A stretch of DNA of 64,000 bases from Nicotiana tabacum (GCF_000715075.1 NC_134095.1:43812806-43876805), one strand, 5' to 3'; shown: positions 52,101 to 62,867, counted from the first letter of the stretch. Numbers and translations are program-made. The notes: generated from the letters alone by a model not told the origin.

Positions 52101-52829
52101 GACCTGGAACTTCCTGAACCTGAAACATCTGACTTTCTAATCCTAAGACATCCCGGAACCTACTCGAAACTTACCCGAGTCCTCGAAACTCTAACCCAAG
52201 TATACACACAACCTCAAAAACATCCTACGGATATATTCGTGTAATCAAATTACCAAAATAACATCACGAGCATCGAATTAAACCTCGAGATCAATGAAAT
52301 TTCTCAAAACTCTTTTAAACATCAAATTTCTCAATTAAGGTCCGGATCGCGTTAAACGATGTCCGTTTTTAACCAAATTTCACAGGAATGACTCAAGTCA
52401 TATATAAGACCTATACCGGGCGCCGGAACCAAAATACGGGCCCGATACCATTGCTTTCTAATCAGTTTTCATTTAAAATTTCCTTAAACAATTTCACTTA
52501 AAAATTCATTTCTCGGGCTTGAGACCTCGGAATTTGATTTCGGGCATACGCCCAAGTCCCATATTTTCCTACGGACCCTTTGGGATCGTCAAATCATGGG
52601 TCCGAGTCCGTTTACCAAAACCATTGACCGAAGTCAAATTAGCTCATTATATAATCAAAACTTATCGTTTTTCACATATTATCATATTTAAACTTTTCGG
52701 CTACGCGCACGGACTGTACACGCAAATCGAGGAAACTCTAATGAGATTTTCAAGGCCTCTGAGACATAGAAATCAATTGAAAGCAAGTGATGACCCTTTA
52801 GGTCGTCACATTCTCCACCTCTAAAACAA

Positions 52830-53741
52830 CCGTTCGTCCTCGAACGGACAAAAGAATGAAGTACCTGAGTCGGGGAAAAGATGAGGATAACGGTTACGCA
52901 TATTGGACTCGGACTCCCAGGTCGATGCCTCAGTAGGCTGACCTCTCCACTGAATACGAACAGAAGGAAAACTCTTCGACCTCAACTGTCGAACTTGCTG
53001 GTCTAGAATAGCTTACGGCTCCTCCTCATAAGACAAGTCCTTGTCCAACTGGACAGTGCTTAAATCTAACACGTGGGATGGATCATCGTGATATTTCCGA
53101 AGCATAGACACATGAAACACTGGATGCACGGCTAATAATCTCGACGGCAATGCAAGTCTATAAGCCACCTCTCCCACTCGATCAAGAATCTCAAACGGGC
53201 CAATGAACCTAGGGCTAAGCTTGACCTTCTTCCCAAGTCTCGTCACGCCCTTCATAGGCGACACTTGGAGCAATACCCGCTCACCAACCATAAAAGCCAC
53301 ATCTCAAACCTTGCGGTCTGCATAACTCTTCTGCCTAGATTGAGTTGTACGAAGCCTATCCTGAAAGAACCTGACCTTGTCCAAGGCCTCTTGAACCAGA
53401 TCGATACCCAACAACCGAGCCTCTCCCGGCTCAAACCACCCAACCGGAGATCAACATCGCCTACCATACGAAGCCTCATAAGGAGCCATCTGGATACTCG
53501 ACTGGTAGCTGTTGTTGTAGGCAAACTCTGCTAAAGGCAAGAACTGATTCCACGAGCCTCCAAAGTCAATAACACAAGCTCTGAGCATATCCTCCAATAT
53601 CTGAATAGTCCGCTCGGACTGCCCGTCCGTCTGAGGATGAAATGTTGTACTCAACTCAACCTGGGTGCCCAACTCTCGCTGAACTGCTTTCCAGAAGCGC
53701 GAGGTAAACTGCGTACCTCGGTCCAAAATGATAGATACCGG
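52830..53741 (-). pseudogene. pol: Integrase C-terminal half and chromodomain of element F
   Basis: Minus strand: IILDRGTQFTSRFWKAVQ, HPQTDGQSERTIQ (catalytic glutamate kept) and LAEFAYNNSYQSSIQMAPYE (53451-53741). After frame changes come ERVLLQVSPMKGVTRLGKK, RFIGPFEIL, HPVFHVSMLRKYH and LDKDLSYEEEP (53013-53300). A stop follows EEP, and the remaining chromodomain is in frame with few changes down to 52830. Better preserved than element E. Confidence 0.88.
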
Positions 53742-54346
53742 TGTGAGCACGTGATTTTTGCCCTATATATGAATAATTCCCAAAATCCCAAACAAAATAA
53801 TTTTTCTCTTTATTTTTACCAGTTTTTGTGCATCTTGGTGTTATTTCTTGATATTTGTTGCATTTTATTTGCACATGTTAATTTTTATAAAATACAAAAA
53901 TATGCATTTTGGCATTTAGGCTTTAGTTTTATATTTTAGTATCCATTAGGTTTAAGTTGTTTAGAACAAAACATGAGAAATCACAAAGATAGTTCACTTT
54001 TGCATTTGTCATGAAATAGTTTTTTTTTTACTTAAAACAATTTTTAGGAATTAATTAATCTTTGTTTCGGAATAATTTCATGTTAGTTTTACAATTTTAC
54101 AAAAATTAGAAAATTAGGAAAATTGTAAAAAACGGAAAAAAAAGAAGAGAAAAAGAAAAAAAAACAACAAAAAAACAATAAATACATAATAGAATTAAAC
54201 TTGTTTAAGTCCCGGAATTTGGGCCAAAGGCACCAAACGTTCAGGCCCAAACGCCTCAATTTTCTTAAATCAAATCCAGCCCAAATCCCCAACCCAGTCC
54301 GGTTCATAACAAATCCAAACGACGTTGTTTTGGGGCCCTTGGATCA

Positions 54347-54377
54347 GGACCGTTGGATCTCATCAATCCAACGGTCC
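54347..54377. repeat. 12-bp perfect inverted repeat in LTR G
   Basis: GGACCGTTGGAT (54347-54358) and ATCCAACGGTCC (54366-54377) with a 7-base loop, about 20 bp before a TATATATA word (54398). Confidence 0.85.
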
Positions 54378-54822
54378 GGAACTAACGAGGTTTCAAGTAT
54401 ATATATGTCCGAATCAGACCCCCCCCCCTACCCCCATTTACGTCGTCTTCCCCACCCCACCCTTTCTCGCCTAACCCTAATTCGCGCCGCCCTAAAAAAC
54501 CTTGCCGGCGGTGAACGTGACTTACTCCGTTCACCCTGAAAATAACACCATGGGTTCCCCTCACCTTCCTCTTGCTACTACACTCGTTGGTTTGCCTCGA
54601 ATAGGGCCGGAACTCTTCGAATCTCGATTTGAAGTTTTCCGGCCAGTTGATAGTTTGTCCGATTCGGCCCAAATTCACACCCTACAACCCCCATCCTTTC
54701 CTCAACTCCAATTTGTGGTTGTTTCTTCTCGAATCACCCTGAAATGTCCCAAAAATTAGATCTAAGAATCACGGCCCAAACCCTAAAATCAAATCCTTCT
54801 GATTTCGAACCGTAGCACCCTT

Positions 54823-54854
54823 AACCATGTGTTCTCGTGTAAGAACACATGGTT
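54823..54854. repeat. 13-bp perfect inverted repeat in LTR G
   Basis: AACCATGTGTTCT (54823-54835) and AGAACACATGGTT (54842-54854) with a 6-base loop. Confidence 0.9.
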
Positions 54855-55600
54855 GGGGATGTTACGCGTCAGAAATCTAAAAGGGTTCGTATGTTCTTGA
54901 CTGGCCGGAGTTTTTTTTTTTTTGCCTTGGTGAGTTGTTCTGTTCTTTCTTTTACTGATCTTTACTCGCATGGTTAAAATATTACTTACAGTCATTGTTT
55001 CATTATTGTCCTGTTAATTTTTAGTTTAACTTTGGGTTCTGTTAATTTTTCTGAGTTTGTTAGTTGATTGAATGATTATAATTTTGTGGATTAATAATTA
55101 GTTTAAGTTCTTTTAATGTTATCCATGGTAGCTTAATCACAGTCTATTTTCGTTTTAGCTTATTTGAGTTGGTTAGTTGAACATCATTGAGTTAGTCAGT
55201 CTGATTAGCTGGTCTCTGTTTGTTAATTGATTAATTTTAGTTGGTTTCTGATTATTAATTAATTGATTTAGATTAGTTTCAGACTGGGTTAAGGTATTGG
55301 GTTTAGTTATTAAGGGTAAGGGTAAGGTCAGTGATTCTAAGAGGCTTTCAGGGGTAGTCTGGGTAGGGAAAATGGTAGTTCTGATAAGAATAGTAATATC
55401 AAGGTATAAAGAAGGGCAGTATGGGTATTGTAGGGGTAGAGGAATGCTTGAGGACCTTCTAGAAAGGGTTTCAAGTGTAAATTTTAATAAGTACACTGCA
55501 GCTACTTGTTTAGCAAGATAAGAATAGAGGGACCAAAATGAAAATAGAAAGGGACTAATTAGAGAAATCAAAACTTAGTTCATTCTTTGGGGTTTTTGCC

Positions 55601-55610
55601 TATAAAAGGA
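55601..55610 (+). promoter_or_regulatory. Likely TATA box of LTR G
   Basis: TATAAAAGGA fits a plant TATA box well. Transcription would start near 55630-55640, leaving ~1.9 kb of LTR for R and U5. TATATATA at ~54398 is a weaker alternative. Confidence 0.6.
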
Positions 55611-56682
55611 CATTAGATGCCTTGGAAAAGGGGGCTGCTCTCAGATTTTCTGCCTTGAGCCTTAAGTTTTAATCTGAGCATTCATTACTTCTGTATTTTA
55701 GTTGGCATTTCAATTTAAAGTTATTCAGAAAACAAAACATCAAAAATGGAAATCTGAAATAGTTCCAGAGTTTCATTCTCAGTATTGGGTTTCAGTTATG
55801 AGGGACAGGGGTATGTTAGCTTGATTTGTGGAAATGGGCTTGCATTTCTGATTTTGAAGTAATTTGTATGTGTTTCTGTGTTGTCACATTGCTGGGTTGC
55901 TGCTGCTGTTGTTCAAAATACTTGAACCCTCACCTTTTCTCCATTTCATATTCAAATTTCCAGGTACATTTCCCTGAATCTCAATGGTGTATGTTGAAGT
56001 TGAAATGAAGTGTTCCAGGGCTTGTTATTCAATTGAAAGTAGTCTGTCTCTTTAATAATAGCAGTAGTGTACTTCCTTGTTATGTAATTGGCAGAATGTG
56101 TATATTGAACTTGTTCATTAGGGTAGATTACATGTTTAGAACTGTTTAATTGGGCATCTGGGTAGTCAAATTCTTGTGTATAATCCGGGGTGAAGTTCTT
56201 TGAAAATGAGCATTGCATGTTTATATTGTTATTATTTTCTGTTGCTTAAGTTTCATGGTATGCTGAAATCAAATTTGCAAAAGTAGCAATTAATTTAGAA
56301 TTCAACATGTTTGGCTGTTTTAATTTTGGATCTAAAATGAGTTGGGCACAGTTTCATGCTAGATCAACTTTGGGCCTGGCGGATGTGCAGGCAGCCCAGA
56401 CTGTGGTTAGACAAGGGATTGAAATAGGGCCCAAGGATTCAATCCCTGGGCTGTGGGAATGCAAGCCCAGTCTTGGGCCTGCTCTGGGCCTGACGCCAAT
56501 GTGCTCTAAAGGGGTTGTGTCCACAGCCTCGGCTTGGTTGGGCTTCGTGACTCAGGGCCCATTCATTTGGTATTTTGTCCGTATTTTCTACTTCAAATTC
56601 AACAAATTATAGGCCCAATTAATTAAAATCCTTAAGTAGTTAATGACACAATTACTCTATTGCATAGGCTAGGAAATGGTGT

Positions 56683-57240
56683 TTAGCGAATTTCACCGCA
56701 TTTCCAAAATAACAATACGTTAGAATCTTTAAGCACGTCCTTAATTAAATCACTTTCTTAAACTCAGGTGCGCATTGATGCGACCCAAATCCAAATCTGG
56801 ATAAAGCCAAAATGTGTCGATAATCGCGGGTGCATTGATTGCAACGTGGTTCAAAACATGTTTTCGCGACATCGTAATTCTTATAAAATAAATAATGATA
56901 GAAAAGAGCTTTACAAATTGAGACGGGCCTTATTGCACGAATGGAATAAAAGTGGGTCCTTTAGTAAATAATTATCGAAATAATTAGAATTTGGGATAGC
57001 CATTTAGCGAACTTCATGGCTTTTCCCCAAAGTGACACTACGTTAGTATCTTGAGGCACGATTTAATTAAATAACTTTTCTAAAAAATCGGGTGCGCATT
57101 GATGCGACTCAAATCCAAATCTCGATGAAGTCGAAATGTGTTGACAACTACGGGTGCATTGATTGCGACGCGGTTCGAAATGTGTTTTCCTGACATCGTA
57201 ATTCTTTAAAAATAATTATAATAAAGGCGGTTTACGAATA
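56683..57240 (+). repeat. Two ~320-bp direct repeats in LTR G
   Basis: The second copy starts at 57003. Both contain TTAGCGAA(T/C)TTCA, GGTGCGCATTGATGCGAC and, ~60 bp on, GGGTGCATTGATTGC(A/G)AC, so the last phrase occurs four times in related form (56767, 56828, 57091, 57152). Confidence 0.8.
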
Positions 57241-57567
57241 AAAAGCTCTAAGATAACATGTATTAAAATCAGATAGAATCAAATACAACAGTTAAGCGAC
57301 CGTGCTAGAACCACGGAACTCGGGAATGCCTAACACCTTCTCCCGGGTTAACAGAATTCCTTACTCGGATTTCTGGTTCGCAGACTACTAACAGAGTCAT
57401 AATTTCCTCGGTTCGGGATGCAACCGGTGACTTGGGACACCATTAATCTCCCAAGTGGCGACTCTGAATAATTAATAATCAAATCCCGTTCCGATTGTCC
57501 TTTAATTGGAAAAACTCCTTTACGCTCCTCTTGCGGGGTATAGGTAAAAAGGGAGGTGTGACAGCTC

Positions 57568-57585
57568 TGGCGACTCTGCTGGGGA
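57568..57585 (+). other. Primer binding site, element G (tRNA-Arg type)
   Basis: TGGCGACTCTGCTGGGGA, four bases after the LTR. TGGCGACTC pairs with a tRNA 3' end of the type used by Ogre elements. Confidence 0.8.
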
Positions 57586-58139
57586 TCGAACCCAGAATCT
57601 CTGGTTTTGCAGGGTTCAGAATTCGAGCTTAAGATAAATTGTTGTATTTGGTTGTATCTGATTTTCCTACATGTTTTGTGCTGAATGTGCTAAATGTTAC
57701 CGCTTTAATATTATCTAAACTGTATATAAACTGTGCCGACACCCTTCTCTCTTCACCTCCGGGGATGTGCTTACTGGTTGAGACTCCCTATTCTATTAGT
57801 GTCATACCCTGAAATAAGAAAGAGGCCGGACAAGTTACGAAGCCGGATGGCCTTTTGGTTCCCGGTAAGTTGCCCCCTCCTCGACTCGAGTTGTCCGCTC
57901 AAGTACACAGTCTAGAACACCGACCCAGGTTTTGAACATAGAATAACGTGACTTCATGCAGGATCCCTAGTAGGAACGCTTATTTGTATCACGTTGCATT
58001 TGACCTAGGGGACTCAACACAGGGGTTGGGTCCGTCTAGGACTAGCAACCTGAAATGAAAAGACCATCCTGATGCATCCTATTTGCTCTGTACATATATT
58101 TGTTTCGAACCTGCATGTTGACCGGTTTTTAAATCTCGG

Positions 58140-58640
58140 GAATGTTGGAAAATAGAAAAAAAAGAGAAAAGAGGAAAAAAAAAGAAATATCAGTTAGGGA
58201 GTTAATTGATTATCAATGACCAATTACTGGCGAAACTCTGCGAAATTTTGAAAAAAAAAGAGGAAAATGTTTTATTTTGTTTTACTAAAAAAAAAAGCAA
58301 AGGAAAAAATAGAAAAAAGAGTCTTTTATTTTTGGAAAGTCGGTTGTTGAAAAAGAAAAGGATAAAAAGAGTCTTTGTTTTAGTTTGAAAAACATAAGTC
58401 GTTTCATTGTTTGTTAAAAAAGGAAAGGAAAAAAAGAGTCTTTTATTTTTAGTTTGGAAAAATAGGTTGTTTTATTGTCTGTGGAAAATAAAAAGAAAAG
58501 AGTCTATTATTTTTAGCTTGGAAAAATAGGCTGTTCTATTGGTTGAAAAGAAAAAAAAGAGTCTTGTTTCTAAAAATAGTTTTTATTCGCTTATGAAATG
58601 CCAAAAATAAAAATGGAAAAGAGTCATGTTTTAAAATAGT
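58140..58640 (+). repeat. A/G-rich imperfect tandem repeats in the leader of G
   Basis: Five or six units of ~50-70 bp, each with AAAAAGAGTCTTTTATTTTTAG... and a variant of GGAAAAATAGGTTGTTTTATTG. Confidence 0.8.
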
Positions 58641-58654
58641 TCGGTTAATTTGCC

Positions 58655-58717
58655 CGAACTACGCGGGTTTGATTCTCACCGGATGTGAGATACGTAGGCA
58701 ACCCTTATCGGGTCCAA
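58655..58717 (+). ncRNA. Structured-RNA-like module, copy 1 (before ORF1)
   Basis: CGAACTACGC, then hairpin TCTCAC/GTGAGA (58674-58679 with 58685-58690), the core ATACGTAGGCAA, then hairpin ACCC/GGGT. The same plan occurs at 61328-61393. Cis-acting; not a separate gene. Confidence 0.55.
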
Positions 58718-59067
58718 CTTCCCTTTTGAAAAAATAACCAAAAATATCAAAAATTTTAAACCAGGTGATGCCGTTTTTGTCAACAATAGCCAAATGTTCC
58801 CAAACGGAGCGCCGAAAGGCTGACTTTGCATAAAACAACCACCTTTGGTCGTATTTCGATTTTTGACCCTCACAACATTAAAATCTTCGCACTCAGGCAT
58901 TGAAAGGCCGTGTCGCAATATCGGGTCTTGTATCTAAAAAAAATTAGAATTGAGAATTGAGTTTTTTTTACATGAAGTATAGGGGTAATTTTGAGTCAAT
59001 AATATAGGTAGTTATTTCTTGGAGTAAAATAACAGTTATCCTTTTGTTTGCTTAAACACTTTAATAA

Positions 59068-61125
59068 ATGTGCAGGATGAGCACGATGATAAACGAGCCT
59101 TTTTCAATAATGACCAAAATCCCTTTTGAGCTGCAATTGTGGTGGAATGATCTGGGTAACGAAGGGCAAGACGAAGTGAGAAAATATTTGAAAGACCTTC
59201 CTGATTTATTAAACATTCAGCCTCGGGGGGATATCGTCAGGGCATTGGTCGCTCATTGGGATGCAGCACATAATGTGTTTCATTTTTCAGACTTCGAACT
59301 CACCCCAACGTTAGAAGAAATAGCGGGGTACATTGGAAGTGACCAAGCTCCATTGAGATTCAAATACTTGATTGCTCCTAGGGCCATTACCATACACCGA
59401 TTCTTGGATTCCTTGAAAATACCCCGAAAAGTTCATCATCCAGATTTTGCAAAGGGTTTCTGCAGTTTCCGCTTCATGTATGATCGATATGGCCATGTAG
59501 GCGGGTTCAATAATCCAGACTTTAAGCTGTGCAGCAAAAATAGCCGACAAAAATGGGAGGACCACAGACGAGTGGCATTTATGATAGCTTTTTTGGGTCT
59601 CGTAATATTCCCAAGGAAAGATGGCAATATTGATTTGAAAATAGCAGGCATCGTCAGTACTTTGCAAACCATGGGGAAAAGCACTTTAGCACCTATGATT
59701 GTGGCTGATATCTTCAGAGCTCTCACTGCGTGCAAAGCTGGGGGCAAATTTTTTGAGGGATGTAACTTATTGTTACAGATGTGGATGATTGAGCATTTGT
59801 GCCCGCGCTCTCAGTTATTGAGTTATGGTTCGGCTGAGAAAACTTGTATAGGGGAATTTTGTACGAGAATCAAAGGGGCTAGTCTACCTGAAGGAGTCAC
59901 GGCTTGGGCATTATTATTTCGGAACCTCAAAGCTAGCCAGATACAGTGGGTGCTTGGATGGTTGTCTGTCGAGGAAGTCATATATATTCCAGCAGCCCGA
60001 CCGCATTTTTTGTTAATGGGACTCAAAAGCATACAACCTTATGCACCATATCGGGTTCTGAGGCAACTCGGTAGATATCAAGTAATATCGAGAGATGAAG
60101 ATTTGAGTACCCGAGTGGTCGAAATTAGTCCCGATGGTCGATTCCCCGAGGAAGAGGTTCGTCAAATTTGGAGTGAATGTCAATATCTGATGGCAAACAC
60201 TTGTGTGTCTGATAGGGTCAAAGGGGAAATTGCTCCAGGGTATCACGAATGGTTCAGAGGTGACGTGGCATATGGGAGACCGGCTAAAAGACCTCATCTC
60301 GAAGATTTCGTTAAGTCATCCCAAGAGCAGTGGGATTGGTTAGCAAAGGAAGAAAGCTATCGAGTTGAGATTGGCAAATTAAAGCAACAAGTCAAGAGTC
60401 TGAAATTCGAGAACAGTGTACAGGTTGTCGCGGATCAAGGTGAAAAGAATAGACTAGCCAAAGAAAATGAAGCACTTAGGGCTCAGATCCGACAGTTGAA
60501 GATGACCATTGATAAGCAACCCAGGAGCCGGTCCGATGAACAATCGGTAAAAAGATTGGAAAGTGAAGTCAGAGAACGGCGAGATGAGTTAGGGAAGTCT
60601 GAAAAGGCCATGGCAGAGCTTAAGGCCCAGTGGGCGATGAGAACCGAGGAGCGTCGCCAATACTTGAATCAGTTGAAAAGGGACCATGAGAAAATTGCTG
60701 CCAATTTAAAGAGAAAGGTGGTGGCCCTTGAGGGTAAAGCGGTTAGGCAGGCCAGAGACTTCAAAACTGAAAGCGGCCATTGTTACAACTTGTTAGCCCA
60801 AATGGAGGCAGAAGTGCAACAGCTGCAAGACCAGCACTTACAAGACTCCCTAGCTTTAAAGACATGCAGCGATCAAATAAGACGCTTGTTCATAGAAAAG
60901 AAGCGAACAAAAGATAGGATTAGAGCCATTGCTCATGCTATTGTCAGGAGATGCCGGGTTTGTGAAGACATGACCCGTACCACTTTTATCTCAGCAGTGA
61001 TGATCTATGTGAAGAAAACCATGAATGAGTTAGAGAAGCTTGAAAGGGATTTGGATCCTAGACCCGCGGCGAGGCCGAACGACGCCCCGCGGACACCTAA
61101 GTTTGAAGCACTAGAATATGAATAG
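59068..61125 (+). CDS. ORF1 of the Ogre-type element G (685 codons), intact
   Basis: An open frame from ATG 59068 to TAG 61123-61125. An in-frame ATG at 59077 may be the real start: the bases TTTAATAAATGTGCAG just before it look like a splice acceptor. Residues ~15-370 form a globular part with FELQLWWNDLG, HFSDFELTPTLEEIAGYIG and APRAITIHRFLDSL, the style of the plant-mobile-domain-like family (DUF7745) found in such ORF1 proteins. A basic patch RPAKRPH lies near 404-410. From ~425 to ~600 it is rich in K, E, Q and heptad-like leucines, so probably coiled coil. A Cys-rich RRCRVCEDM lies near 625-632. Function is unknown; self-association or nuclear targeting is a guess. Confidence 0.85.
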   Translation: MCRMSTMINEPFSIMTKIPFELQLWWNDLGNEGQDEVRKYLKDLPDLLNIQPRGDIVRALVAHWDAAHNVFHFSDFELTPTLEEIAGYIGSDQAPLRFKYLIAPRAITIHRFLDSLKIPRKVHHPDFAKGFCSFRFMYDRYGHVGGFNNPDFKLCSKNSRQKWEDHRRVAFMIAFLGLVIFPRKDGNIDLKIAGIVSTLQTMGKSTLAPMIVADIFRALTACKAGGKFFEGCNLLLQMWMIEHLCPRSQLLSYGSAEKTCIGEFCTRIKGASLPEGVTAWALLFRNLKASQIQWVLGWLSVEEVIYIPAARPHFLLMGLKSIQPYAPYRVLRQLGRYQVISRDEDLSTRVVEISPDGRFPEEEVRQIWSECQYLMANTCVSDRVKGEIAPGYHEWFRGDVAYGRPAKRPHLEDFVKSSQEQWDWLAKEESYRVEIGKLKQQVKSLKFENSVQVVADQGEKNRLAKENEALRAQIRQLKMTIDKQPRSRSDEQSVKRLESEVRERRDELGKSEKAMAELKAQWAMRTEERRQYLNQLKRDHEKIAANLKRKVVALEGKAVRQARDFKTESGHCYNLLAQMEAEVQQLQDQHLQDSLALKTCSDQIRRLFIEKKRTKDRIRAIAHAIVRRCRVCEDMTRTTFISAVMIYVKKTMNELEKLERDLDPRPAARPNDAPRTPKFEALEYE

Positions 61126-61327
61126 TCTATGTCTGTAAGTGTTTACCATTTCGAGTCAGTCTTTTGTATGTTCGTCACCTCTCTGAGTTGAGTGTGTTTG
61201 CAAGTTTAGAGTTTTTGGTTTGATGGCAGATTGCATTTGTTAGTTTCTTTCCAAAACAAAAGATGTCAAGTTTGTAAGAGTCTGTTTATTAATGAAAGTT
61301 GAGCATTTTATTTTCAACCTTATTTTA

Positions 61328-61393
61328 CGAACTACGCTTGGTCTGATTCGTGCAGGGTCACGATACGTAGGCAATCTTCGTAAGATTCGACCA
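61328..61393 (+). ncRNA. Structured-RNA-like module, copy 2 (between ORF1 and gag)
   Basis: CGAACTACGC, hairpin TCGTG/CACGA (61348-61352 with 61359-61363), core ATACGTAGGCAA, then hairpin AATCTT/AAGATT. Followed by a purine-rich tract at ~61398-61535. Confidence 0.55.
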
Positions 61394-61694
61394 TAACCAA
61401 AAGGAAAAACAAACAAATAGAAGGAAAACCAAAAAAGAAAGAAAAACGAAAGAGTGGAAAAACAAAGGGGAAGAAAGAAAAAGCGGAAAAACAAGAGAGG
61501 GATAAGGCGAAGAGAAGAAAAATGAAACAAGAAGTAAAATGACCGGGATGACGCATGCAATCAAGCAAACGCATAGTAGAAAGGATTAACTGTATAAGTG
61601 CATTCATGCCAACATGTGGTTATTAAATCTGTTAAGACTAATCACTAACAAAGTGGTTGTCTAAATGTGTGAGTCCAGGCAGGTGGTTAGTTGA

Positions 61695-62867
61695 TTGGCA
61701 ATTCTGGCAACTCATCCATACAACACCCGGTCAAAAGATCAAGTAAAAATGACTGGGCAGGATTCGGAAATCAGTATCGTAGACCCTTCGAACGAGGCCG
61801 AGGTAACAGATGTGGGTGCTATGAAAGAAGAGATGAGGAAATTAAAGGCACAAATGGCTGAAATGCATCGGGCATGGTCGCAAGGACACCCAGCACCACT
61901 ATATCCTGCCAACCCATCTTACATCCCACCCCTGACTCAAGCTCAGGAGCCTACCACTCCCTACGCGTCGTCAGCATTCCCTTATCAGGCCCAGGGTTAT
62001 GGTACTACATCATACGCTCCCCCAGCTCCACCCTCTAAACAGAACCTTCCACCACCCATGGTTCCCGTCTTTGTGCCACCGCCCCCAGCTCCACTACATA
62101 GATCATCTAGTGAGCCGCTATTCCAAACTCATGACACCCAATATTACCCTCCCAAACCCACCTTTAAAGTACCTGAACCATATACCTATTCTCCCCATTT
62201 TGAAATCCCAGGAGAAGTTGAAAAACCGGTTAAGAATGCGGAGCAAGAGGAGGTGATTCGTAAAGTCAAAAGCCTGGAGCAATCCTTCAGGAACATGCAT
62301 GGCTTAGGAAACCAAGTTAGCGTCGCATACAAAGATTTGTGCCCTTTTCCTGATGTACAGTTGCCTGTGGGATTTAAAATGCCAAAGTTTGACTTGTATG
62401 AGGGGCACGGTGACCCAGTAGTCCATCTTCGTGGTTTCTGTAGCAAAATGAGTGGTGCCGGGGGAAAGGATGAGTTGTTGATAGCATATTTCGGTCAAAA
62501 CCTGAGCGGGTCAGCACTAGAATGGTACACGAGGCAAGACCCCGGCCGATGGTATACATGGGATGATTTGGCCCAGGCATTCATTGGCCATTTTCAATAT
62601 AACCTCGAGATAGTACCCGATCGTCTGTCATTGTTAAAACTGGAAAAGAAGCCTGGAGAAAGTTTTAGAGAATTTGGTTTCTGCTGGAGGGAACAAGCTT
62701 CAAGGGTTGACCCTCCCATGAGGGAGAGTGAGATGGTAGATTATTTCTTGCAAACATTGGAACCTACCTATTTCGGTCATCTAGTGACATCTGTCGGAAA
62801 GTCATTTAATGAAGTGGTAAAGATGGGAGCCATGATTGAAGAAGGATTGAAATCTAACAAAATTTGA
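61695..62867 (+). CDS. gag: gag of element G, N-terminal part, ended by a frame break
   Basis: The frame opens right after a TGA. Its first codons are TTG GCA ATT..., giving ATHPYNTRSK, but the first ATG is at 61749 (MTGQDSEIS). Either translation starts there or the original ATG at 61695 mutated to TTG. Residues ~40-60 are helical, ~70-160 are rich in Pro, Tyr and Gln, and ~227-385 hold the gag core: KMPKFDLYEGHGDPVVHL, SALEWYTRQDPGRWYTWDDL, KLEKKPGESFREFGFCWREQA. TGA at 62865-62867 ends it. The next frame continues without a gap in meaning, so one base has probably been lost at ~62864. Confidence 0.85.
   Translation: MAILATHPYNTRSKDQVKMTGQDSEISIVDPSNEAEVTDVGAMKEEMRKLKAQMAEMHRAWSQGHPAPLYPANPSYIPPLTQAQEPTTPYASSAFPYQAQGYGTTSYAPPAPPSKQNLPPPMVPVFVPPPPAPLHRSSSEPLFQTHDTQYYPPKPTFKVPEPYTYSPHFEIPGEVEKPVKNAEQEEVIRKVKSLEQSFRNMHGLGNQVSVAYKDLCPFPDVQLPVGFKMPKFDLYEGHGDPVVHLRGFCSKMSGAGGKDELLIAYFGQNLSGSALEWYTRQDPGRWYTWDDLAQAFIGHFQYNLEIVPDRLSLLKLEKKPGESFREFGFCWREQASRVDPPMRESEMVDYFLQTLEPTYFGHLVTSVGKSFNEVVKMGAMIEEGLKSNKI

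Larger units (their letters stand above)
49900..52810 (-). repeat. 3' LTR of element F (2.9 kb)
   Basis: Plus-strand edges TGTCACGACCCGG and GGTCGTCACA. Close to solo LTR D over its first 70 bp and over the ~52500-52800 stretch. Confidence 0.9.
49900..53741 (-). mobile_element. Element F: minus-strand Tekay/Del chromovirus, interrupted by element G
   Basis: A full 3' LTR (49900-52810), reversed polypurine tract (TTCTCCACCTCT, 52811-52822), chromodomain and integrase reading leftward. Coding stops abruptly at 53741 where the LTR of G begins. The rest of F is expected beyond the window. Confidence 0.87.
53742..57563 (+). repeat. 5' LTR of element G (3.8 kb)
   Basis: Start TGTGAGCACGTG at the break in F's integrase; end GGAGGTGTGACA before the primer site. 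The right LTR is not in the window, so the start rests on the coding break plus the TG. Confidence 0.85.
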
